Part shown: piece after piece, positions 58,086 through 64,000 of the stretch
Layout of the letters: every line of letters starts with the position of its first letter
Numbering within the stretch: the first letter of the stretch is position 1
DNA from: Nocardia huaxiensis
GTDB lineage: Bacteria > Actinomycetota > Actinomycetes > Mycobacteriales > Mycobacteriaceae
Length of the DNA: 64,000 nucleotides
Direction: 5' to 3'
NCBI RefSeq assembly: GCF_013744875.1
Contig: NZ_CP059399.1
Coordinates: 1,426,001-1,490,000 of the forward strand
Program-made: the position numbers and the translations under genes
The notes under the pieces: model-generated
What the model was told of the DNA's origin: nothing
The model's database searches: none
The model's input: the letters and a program-made list of their open reading frames with translations, nothing else

Positions 58086-58516
58086 AGATAGATATTGTAG
58101 CTCAGTATCTACCTGAGCACGGGATGAATCCCATCCGTCCTTCCTCCGGAGAGGATCTGGCCAAACTCGTAGACGAGATGGCAGACCTGGAGGATCCGAG
58201 CTACAGCTACCTATCAATATTTGCCAGCGGCCCAGATGGATACGATATCGCAAGTGTCGGCGTTGGAGTCCAGCCCGGTGGCACCACTTGTGGCATCAGC
58301 TTTGTAGGCCACAATGGCGCCTTCTTCAGCAAAGGATCGAACGAGGTCAACGAACCTATTGTTTACCTAAATTTCGGAAACGCAATACGCTTTCCGGACG
58401 ATTCGAATATTACCAAATCGGATCTGAAGAACGCCCTAGTTCAGCTCTATGATCGCGATGGTGCGATGCCTGACAGTATAGAGTGGCAAGATTGGTATGA
58501 AATCGAACCCGAATAG
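58082..58516 (+). CDS. Imm1-like immunity protein
   Basis: A 144-residue acidic, soluble protein. IVYLNFGNAIRFPDDSNI, then LKNALVQLYDRDGAMPDSIEWQDW near the C-terminus (the conserved Trp after PxxI), matches the Imm1 family pattern. Imm1 proteins are the usual partners of deaminase toxins. It overlaps the toxin stop by 4 bp and is clearly more AT-rich than the flanks. The expected role is to bind and block the deaminase domain. Confidence 0.72.
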   Translation: MKIDIVAQYLPEHGMNPIRPSSGEDLAKLVDEMADLEDPSYSYLSIFASGPDGYDIASVGVGVQPGGTTCGISFVGHNGAFFSKGSNEVNEPIVYLNFGNAIRFPDDSNITKSDLKNALVQLYDRDGAMPDSIEWQDWYEIEPE

Positions 58517-58849
58517 AGTTCAACATCCAGCACCGTGACACTGACGCAGACCGGTCTCTCCTTGTCTGGGGACCGGGTCTGCGCTGGCACCAAGCATCAA
58601 CATTCAATCGTGAGGATTCCACCCAGCACCAAGATTTCCCCAAACTCTCGGGACGCCACATGCGACTTTCCTTACGACCACGCGGGTCACGCACGGACAT
58701 CGACTGCTCCTACTTGATCCCTGAACCAGGTCTCCGCGTTGAGATCTATGTCCCACCTGCGCATTGACTGGAGCTCTCGATCAGCGGGTTCGGGGTTCGA
58801 GTCCGATGGGGACGCAACGATGAAGCCATGGCCAGAAATTGCGTGGTAG
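58517..58849. other. Intergenic region with a tRNA-like T-arm fragment
   Basis: 333 bp with no supported gene. At 58793-58806 it contains GGGTTCGAGTCCGA, which looks like a tRNA T-arm, but no other arm can be folded. Possibly a remnant of an attachment site; otherwise nothing recognised. Confidence 0.4.
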
Positions 58850-59350
58850 CTAGGCTTCGTCGGCCGTGGCGGGTGGCACTTCCGGCAGCGGTGGCAAAGT
58901 GCGCCGTGCGTAGGTCTCTTCCGATTGGACCGTGATCACATCCATCTGTTCGACCAGCACACCGGGTATCCGGCCGTCTTCGAAGTGCTCGGGGCCGGGG
59001 ACGATGACGGCATCGGCATCCAGTCGAGTGGCCTGCGCTCTCAGCCGGGCGAGCGGTGGTCGCCCGAACTTGGGGTCATAGATCACCATATCGGCGAAGT
59101 CGTACCCGAGACGCTCCGCGAGCCGCCGTATCCGACTCTGATCCCACAGCAACCCCAACCCCGAGACATCGGTGCGAACATACCCCAATGCCGTTGGCTT
59201 CCAACGCATATCCGCTCCTCGCCGTTCCTCGTCGTCCTGATCTCCAGGCATGAAGCACTCCAGATAGACCCCGCCGCCGTCGTCGTCTTCGTAGGCATCG
59301 GCCTCCAAAATGCCGCCGGGAAACTCCACAAGCCGTCTGCGCCAAGTCAT
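58850..59350 (-). CDS. Hypothetical protein of the island
   Basis: A 166-residue soluble acidic protein. Recognisable segments are RRRLVEFPGGILEADAY, IRRLAERLGYDFADMVIYDP and RAQATRLDADAVIVPGPEHF. I recall similar proteins in actinobacterial genomes near phage- or regulator-like genes but cannot name a family. The ATG at 59350 gives MTWRRRLVEFP; upstream in-frame sequence looks non-coding. It is divergent from the DUF6879 module. Confidence 0.7.
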   Translation of the reverse strand: MTWRRRLVEFPGGILEADAYEDDDGGGVYLECFMPGDQDDEERRGADMRWKPTALGYVRTDVSGLGLLWDQSRIRRLAERLGYDFADMVIYDPKFGRPPLARLRAQATRLDADAVIVPGPEHFEDGRIPGVLVEQMDVITVQSEETYARRTLPPLPEVPPATADEA

Positions 59351-59570
59351 CTCGACCCCTGCCTGTGTGGTGGGAGGGCGGCTCGGGGCCAGTACGACTG
59401 GCTGGCCACGAACGCCTGACCTGACGCTAAGAGTCGGGGCAAGCTGAACGCCACATGCTTGCAGCAATTTGCGAGTTCAGGTCGGTTCAGCGGTGGAACC
59501 GGGTAGACCAGAGGACCATCGGAGATAGAGGGCGCAAATTCCTGCATACTGCTGGACGAGAGGATTGATC

Positions 59571-59900
59571 ATGTTGTTGCGATTGCTGGGCAAGAACGGT
59601 TCCCAGGGTGGCGGCTGCCCGTCGCTGTCGGTCTCCGACTGCGGTACCTACGTCGTGCAGGGATGGGTAACAGACATCCCTGGTGTGGTCGAAATACCTC
59701 ACGTGCTGCTCGGATTCGCCGAGCCGGATACGTTCGTCGGCGCTCGGATGGAGGACACGGGCAGAGGAACGTTCACTTTGTCGGGCCGACCGATCACCGA
59801 GCCGGATACGTTGGCGCAGTTGGATCTAGCCGAGGACGAGACGGCTATCGAGGTTCCGAAGAACGAGAGGGCGTTTTACGGTGCTGCTCTTGCAGGGTGA
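59571..59900 (+). CDS. Small protein of the DUF6879/XRE module
   Basis: A 109-residue protein with a strand-rich pattern: CGTYVVQGWVTDIPGVVEIP, MEDTGRGTFTLSGRPITEP. I do not know a named family. It starts at ATG 59571 after AGAGGA and overlaps the DUF6879 gene by 20 bp. A decayed relative lies at 54751-54867. In actinobacteria such small proteins accompany DUF6879 and XRE genes, which suggests a three-part toxin-antitoxin or regulatory unit. Confidence 0.78.
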   Translation: MLLRLLGKNGSQGGGCPSLSVSDCGTYVVQGWVTDIPGVVEIPHVLLGFAEPDTFVGARMEDTGRGTFTLSGRPITEPDTLAQLDLAEDETAIEVPKNERAFYGAALAG

Positions 59901-60408
59901 GGAGTTCGACAACCTTCTTCGTGCTTGCCAGCGGGAAGCGTTTCACCTGGAGGTGCAGGACACTTACGAAACATCGGAAGAGTTCGAGCCGTTTGAGCGG
60001 TTCAAGGCAGGCGAACCTGACGACTACGCGTGGATGAAGCCGTGGACGGCTCTCATTCGTGAGGTCGCCGAGCGGGGTGTTCACGTTCGGCGTGCACGTG
60101 TGATCACGGTGCCGCATGCGCCTTATACAGACTGGGGGCTGATCGTCTCCCGTGTGAACATCGCGGCGGGAGAAGACATCCGGTACCTGCCACGGCATTT
60201 GATAGATCAGGGTCGGCTGACTGCTGACGACTGGTGGTTGTTCGATGGTGAGTCAGTAGCCTTCACGGTGTTCGAGCCCTCCGGCCAGTGGGCAGGCGGG
60301 GCTCTGACCAAAGATCGGAGAATCGTGGACTACTGCCGAGAAGTTAGAGATCGCGTGTGGTCGGCTGCCGTTCCACACGCCGATTACGTGGCGCTCGATA
60401 CCAAGTGA
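59881..60408 (+). CDS. DUF6879 family protein
   Basis: A 175-residue protein. EFDNLLRACQREAFHLEVQD at the N-terminus, then ERGVHVRRARVITVPHAPYT, EDIRYLPRHLI and DDWWLFDG, are the blocks of the DUF6879 family, widespread in Streptomyces and relatives beside XRE regulators. The start is GTG 59881, inside the previous gene. The stop overlaps the XRE gene by 4 bp (GTGA). Molecular function is unknown. Confidence 0.88.
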   Translation: MLLLQGEEFDNLLRACQREAFHLEVQDTYETSEEFEPFERFKAGEPDDYAWMKPWTALIREVAERGVHVRRARVITVPHAPYTDWGLIVSRVNIAAGEDIRYLPRHLIDQGRLTADDWWLFDGESVAFTVFEPSGQWAGGALTKDRRIVDYCREVRDRVWSAAVPHADYVALDTK

Positions 60409-61241
60409 CCAGTGCCGCAAACGAACAAAGGGAAGCTCTCGGACTCAGACTCCGGGAGCTTCGCCGCGACGCAGGTCTGACTGGTCGCAAGCTGGCCGAG
60501 CTGGCGCGCTGGCACGAGTCGAAAGTCTCGCGAATCGAGTACGGCAAACAAACTCCCTCGGAGCTGGATCTCCGGGCGTGGTGCACGCACACCAACAGCG
60601 TTGATCAACTCCCGGATCTGATTGCGACGCTGCGGAACATCCAGGCTGCCTATCTGGAGTGGCGGCGGATTCTCGGCACCGGCACGCGGCGTAGACAGCG
60701 GGTCTCGGTCAAGCTGGAAGCGGAATCCAGCTCGATGCGCTGGTATGAGCCGGCAGTGGTTCCGGGGCTGCTCCAAACGCCCGAGTATGCAGAGGGCATT
60801 CTCCGGAAGGTCATTGGCTTCTACGGGATTCCGGATGATCTGGACGAAGGCGTTGCGTCCCGGATCGAACGCCAGCAGGTCTTGTATCGGGGAAACCATC
60901 GGTTCTCGTTCGTCATCGGTGAGCAAGTGTTGAGAACCACGGTTGGCGACAACTCGGTGATGCTGGGGCAGCTTGACCGCCTGCTGACGGCGATGACCTT
61001 GCCGCGGGTTCTGCTCGGGATCATTCCGGAGCGCACAGTGTACGAAGCTCCGTCCGCGAACGGGTTCATCATGTTCGACAATCGACTCGTTCATGTCGAG
61101 ACACTCAGCGCCGAGCTGACAATCACCCAGCCGCGAGAGATCGTCCTGTACAGCAAAGCATTCGACCGACTAGCCGCCCAGGCTGTCCGTGGTGAGCCGG
61201 CACGTCGTCTGATCATGTCCGAACTCGACAAACGGCGATAA
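60405..61241 (+). CDS. XRE regulator with DUF5753 (Scr1-type antitoxin)
   Basis: A 278-residue regulator. The XRE HTH (about 13-70) reads LRLRELRRDAGLTGRKLAEL with KVSRIEYGKQTPSE. DUF5753 (about 100-270) is shown by WYEPAVVPGLLQTPEYAEGI, VLRTTVGD and IIPERTVYEAPSANGFIMFD. Such proteins usually pair with DUF397; here the partners are DUF6879 and a small protein. It probably represses its own operon. Start GTG 60405 overlaps the DUF6879 stop. Confidence 0.92.
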   Translation: MTSAANEQREALGLRLRELRRDAGLTGRKLAELARWHESKVSRIEYGKQTPSELDLRAWCTHTNSVDQLPDLIATLRNIQAAYLEWRRILGTGTRRRQRVSVKLEAESSSMRWYEPAVVPGLLQTPEYAEGILRKVIGFYGIPDDLDEGVASRIERQQVLYRGNHRFSFVIGEQVLRTTVGDNSVMLGQLDRLLTAMTLPRVLLGIIPERTVYEAPSANGFIMFDNRLVHVETLSAELTITQPREIVLYSKAFDRLAAQAVRGEPARRLIMSELDKRR

Positions 61242-61261
61242 GCCACGAATGCGGGCATCTC

Positions 61262-61627
61262 ATGCGGGTGACTGTGGTCGGGCTCGCTATGGCCGTTAAG
61301 CTCGGGATCGTGTCTGCCGCCCATGCCGCTCCCGAGAGTCGGAGCAGTCGTTTCGGTGCGTTCGTTCGCGACAATCTGCCGATCCTGTTGGTGGGGGCCG
61401 TGCTGGTGGTGGCGGTGGTGTTTTTGGCGTGGGATCGGTGGCGGCGGGGGACGTATGTGATCGGCGGGGCGACGTTGCTGGCGGCGGCGCTGCGCATGAT
61501 GTTGCCGACCGAGCGGGCCGGGTTGCTGGCTGTGCGCAGCAAGCGGTTCGACGTGGCCTGGATGGCCGTGCTGGGCGGGGCGACCATTGCGGTGGCCGCC
61601 ACCATCAGCACGCTGGGCGTCACCTAG
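61262..61627 (+). CDS. DUF3017 membrane protein
   Basis: A 121-residue protein with three hydrophobic segments (about 38-57, 65-82, 98-116). LAWDRWRRGTYVIGGATLLA, LRMMLPTERAGLLAVRSKRF and the final helix match DUF3017. This family is often found near metX in Corynebacteriales. The first 25 residues look atypical, and the GTG at 61310 is an alternative start. Function is unknown. Confidence 0.85.
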   Translation: MRVTVVGLAMAVKLGIVSAAHAAPESRSSRFGAFVRDNLPILLVGAVLVVAVVFLAWDRWRRGTYVIGGATLLAAALRMMLPTERAGLLAVRSKRFDVAWMAVLGGATIAVAATISTLGVT

Positions 61628-61639
61628 CGCGCGGTGTCG

Positions 61640-61801
61640 TCACTTGGTGACGAGACGCCGTCCGAGTTCGCGGCGCAGCACCTCTTGTGAGGGGAGTCGG
61701 TCCAGTACCCGCAGGATGGCGGGGCGTAGTTCACGCTGTTCCTCGTCGGAGAGCAATTCGACGAGATCGCGGAGATCCATGTCATCGAAGGGCGCTGTCA
61801 T
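61640..61801 (-). CDS. Small helical protein, 53 residues
   Basis: ATG 61801 to TGA 61640 encodes MTAPFDDMDLRDLVELLSDE followed by EQRELRPAILRVLDRLPSQE and a basic end (RRELGRRLVTK). It is amphipathic, with charge patterning and codon use typical of real genes here. It converges on the DUF3017 gene. No clear SD was found. It could be a small regulator or a chance open frame. Confidence 0.5.
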   Translation of the reverse strand: MTAPFDDMDLRDLVELLSDEEQRELRPAILRVLDRLPSQEVLRRELGRRLVTK

Positions 61802-62002
61802 GTATCACACTTTACGGCCGCAGCGGTTCTGCGTCTCGGAATCCGGGGGCAGGTAACCGAGGTGTCACTCGGGCGAAACCAACAGTGCGTCAGGATAATT
61901 CGTGTGAAACAGGTGCGACTCAGGCGACCGCTCGGTATCTACGGACCGAACGGCCGGCCGCGCCGCCGCGCCACGATGCGGTTGTCGCTCCGGTAACCCG
62001 GT

Positions 62003-63166
62003 TCAGCGCCGGGCCGCACGCGCGGTCCGGGCCAGATCCATGGTCTCCACCATCAGCTTGCCCACCGCCTCGGTCTCGGTGAGGAACCCGTCGTGCCCGT
62101 CCCGGGACCGCACGATCTCCAGCCCCTTACAGCCGGGCAGCAGATCCGCCAGCTCCTGCTGCGTGCGCAGCGGATACAGCCGATCCGAATCCACGCCGCC
62201 CACCACGCACGGCACCAGCGTCGAGGCCAGCGCGGCCTCGATGCCGCCGCGCCCGCGGCCCACGTCGTGCCGGTTCATGGCCTCGGTGAGCAGCACGTAG
62301 GTGGCCGGATCGAAGCGCGAGATGAGCTTGTCGGCCTGGTACTCCAGGTAGCTCTGCACCGCGTAACGCCCACCGTCCCAAGGGTTCTCATCCCCCTGGG
62401 CGTGGTTCTCGAAGCGATGGTCGAGCTCGCCCTCGGTGCGGTAGGTCAGGTGCGCGATGCGCCGCGCCAGGCCCATGCCGGTCATCGGGGCGCGATCACT
62501 GCCGTGATAGTTGCCGCCCTGCCAGTCCGGATCGGCCTTGATGACGGCGATCTGCGTTGTCTGCGTGCCGATCTGGTCGGCCGTGGCGCGCGCGCCGACG
62601 GCCAGCACGAGTGCCGCGCCGACCCGCTCGGGCGCGCCGACCATCCATTCGAGCACCCGCATGCCGCCCATGGACCCGCCGACCACCGCGGCCAGCCGGT
62701 CGATGCCGAGCAGGTCGAACAGCTTCTGCTCGGCGTGCACCTGATCCCGGATGGTGATCTCGGGAAACCGTGCGCCCCAAGGCTTTCCGTCTGCCGCCAG
62801 CGAGGACGGCCCGGTGCTGCCCTTGCAACCGCCGAGCACATTGGTGGCGATGACACACCATTCGCGGGTGTCGATCGCCGCACCCGGCCCGACCACGCCG
62901 TCCCACCAGCCGGCCTGCGCGTGATGCACGTCGGCGGGACCCACCACATGCGAGTCGCCGGTCAGCGCGTGCTCGATGAGCACCACGTTGTCCGCGTTCG
63001 CCGAGAGTTCGCCCCACCGCTGTACGGCCAGGGTGACGTCGGGGATGACCGACCCGTTCTCGAGCTCCACATCCCCGATAGCGATGCTGCCGAGCGTGCC
63101 GTCCGCCGGCGGAAGCAGGACTTCCGCCGCCGGCCGGGAGGTGCTCGATTCGATGCTCACGGTCAA
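62003..63166 (-). CDS. metX: Homoserine O-acetyltransferase
   Basis: A 387-residue alpha/beta-hydrolase-fold acyltransferase of methionine synthesis, acetylating homoserine with acetyl-Co[22 protein letters not shown], the nucleophile elbow GGSMGGMR (about residue 168) and the C-terminal RDGHDGFL with the catalytic His are canonical. TTG 63166 overlaps the metY stop (TTGA); GTG 63160 is an alternative. It corresponds to M. tuberculosis Rv3341. It is downstream of metY in one operon. Confidence 0.96.
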   Translation of the reverse strand: MTVSIESSTSRPAAEVLLPPADGTLGSIAIGDVELENGSVIPDVTLAVQRWGELSANADNVVLIEHALTGDSHVVGPADVHHAQAGWWDGVVGPGAAIDTREWCVIATNVLGGCKGSTGPSSLAADGKPWGARFPEITIRDQVHAEQKLFDLLGIDRLAAVVGGSMGGMRVLEWMVGAPERVGAALVLAVGARATADQIGTQTTQIAVIKADPDWQGGNYHGSDRAPMTGMGLARRIAHLTYRTEGELDHRFENHAQGDENPWDGGRYAVQSYLEYQADKLISRFDPATYVLLTEAMNRHDVGRGRGGIEAALASTLVPCVVGGVDSDRLYPLRTQQELADLLPGCKGLEIVRSRDGHDGFLTETEAVGKLMVETMDLARTARAARR

Positions 63167-64000
63167 GATGCCGCCGCCGTCAGTCCGGCGCGCAGATCCG
63201 CCAGGATGTCGTCGATGCCCTCGATACCCACGGCCAAACGCACGAGACCAGGCGTGACGCCGGAAGCGAGCTGCTCGGCGGGCGTCAGCTGCGCGTGCGT
63301 GGTGGAGGCCGGGTGGATGACGAGCGAGCGCACATCCCCGATGTTAGCGACATGGCTGTGCAGGACCAGCGCGTCCACGAACTTCTTGCCCGCGTCCACG
63401 CCGCCGGCCAGTTCGAAGGACACGATCGCGCCCACACCCTTGGGTGCCAGCTGTTTGCCGCGTGCGTGCCAGGGGGAGTCGGAAAGGCCCGCGTAGTAGA
63501 CCTTCTCGACGCCGGGCTGCTGCGTCAGGAACTCCGCGACCGCCTGGGCATTGGCGACATGCCGCTCGACCCGCAGGCTCAGCGTCTCGATGCCCTGCGC
63601 GATCAGGAAGGCGTTGAACGGCGCGACGGCCGCGCCGAGGTCACGCAGCAACTGCACGCGCGCCTTCAGCGCGAATGCCGGCGCGCCGAGTTCGGCGAAT
63701 ACCACACCGTGGTAGCTGGGATCGGGCGTGGTGAAACCGGGGAAGCGGGAATTGCCCTCGGCGTCCTCGACCGTCCAGTCGAAGGTGCCGCCGTCCACGA
63801 TCACTCCGGCCACGGCCGAACCGTGCCCGCCCAGGTACTTGGTGGCCGAGTGCACCACGATGTCGGCGCCGTGCTGCAGCGGCTGGATCAGATACGGCGT
63901 CGCGACCGTGTTGTCCACGATCAACGGCACGCCCGCCGCGTGCGCGACCTCGGCGATGCCCGGGATGTCCAGAATCGAGCTGCTCGGGTTCGCGACGGTC
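63163..64000 (-). CDS. metY: O-acetylhomoserine sulfhydrylase (5' end outside window)
   Basis: The C-terminal 278 or so residues of a PLP enzyme that makes homocysteine from O-acetylhomoserine and sulfide. [21 protein letters not shown] and the PLP lysine in [12 protein letters not shown] are visible, followed by [18 protein letters not shown] and the C-terminal domain. It continues beyond the right end of the window on the minus strand. It overlaps metX by 4 bp, so the operon order is metY-metX. Its product should be used directly downstream of MetX. Confidence 0.95.
   Translation of the reverse strand, partial: TVANPSSSILDIPGIAEVAHAAGVPLIVDNTVATPYLIQPLQHGADIVVHSATKYLGGHGSAVAGVIVDGGTFDWTVEDAEGNSRFPGFTTPDPSYHGVVFAELGAPAFALKARVQLLRDLGAAVAPFNAFLIAQGIETLSLRVERHVANAQAVAEFLTQQPGVEKVYYAGLSDSPWHARGKQLAPKGVGAIVSFELAGGVDAGKKFVDALVLHSHVANIGDVRSLVIHPASTTHAQLTPAEQLASGVTPGLVRLAVGIEGIDDILADLRAGLTAAAS

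Noticed and set aside
58786..58822. tRNA-like T-arm sequence (GGTTCGAGTCC)
   Set aside because: No acceptor, D or anticodon arm can be folded around it, and the T-stem pairs poorly. At most it is a remnant.

Overview
The window is high-GC actinobacterial DNA. It most likely comes from Nocardia or a close relative (Mycobacteriales). The evidence is an MspA-family porin, ESX-secretion-like small proteins, WhiB3/SigD/SigK regulators, a GroES-GroEL1 operon with a His-rich GroEL tail, and an ImuA'/ImuB/DnaE2 mutasome. The order of core genes matches my memory of Mycobacterium tuberculosis from about Rv3436c (glmS) to Rv3340 (metY): glmS, nnrD, alr, tsaE-tsaB-rimI-tsaD, groES-groEL1, whiB3, an Rv3415c homologue, sigD-rsdA, a DUF5319 gene, guaB2-guaB3, guaA, imuA'-imuB, dnaE2, trmL, metX-metY. 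Accessory genes sit between these anchors.

Layout. 1-2564: DUF6802-like, EspC-like and proline-rich proteins, probably type VII secretion related. 2567-8982: a hydrolase-fold protein that lacks its nucleophile, glmS, a cupredoxin lipoprotein, nnrD and alr. 8979-11873: a tightly overlapping run of tRNA t6A genes (tsaE, tsaB, tsaD) with rimI. 12047-16205: a membrane Hsp70-like protein divergent from CIRCE-controlled groES-groEL1. 16386-22487: regulators (sigK with a truncated rskA, whiB3, sigD-rsdA). 22788-28595: GMP synthesis (guaB2, guaB3, guaA). 28792-39076: envelope and signalling genes (PspC/toastrack protein, PspC-type histidine kinase, LuxR regulator, Ser/Thr kinase), interrupted by a giant nSTAND/WD40 protein and an MspA porin. 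39454-53566: the SOS mutasome, with a LexA-type box before imuA' and another before dnaE2. Between them lie hydrolases, a sucrase/ferredoxin-like protein, an ECF42-type sigma factor with its DGPF partner, a cutinase-like exported protein and an SDR. 53642-54733: ridA, DUF167 and trmL.

54734-61241 is an accessory island. It holds a polymorphic toxin with a DddA-like (SCP1.201) deaminase C-terminus, an overlapping Imm1-like immunity gene, and a module of a small protein, a DUF6879 protein and a DUF5753-type XRE regulator. A degraded copy of the module's small protein lies at the left edge, next to trmL. 61262-64000 returns to the core: a DUF3017 protein, metX and the C-terminal part of metY.

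The most interesting items are the deaminase/Imm1 cassette with Asp in place of the usual His zinc ligand, SigK paired with an RskA that has lost its membrane anchor, and a family of long inverted repeats found three times, each between convergent genes. No tRNA, rRNA, CRISPR array or intact insertion sequence was recognised. Family names and the M. tuberculosis comparison come from recall; no database search was run.
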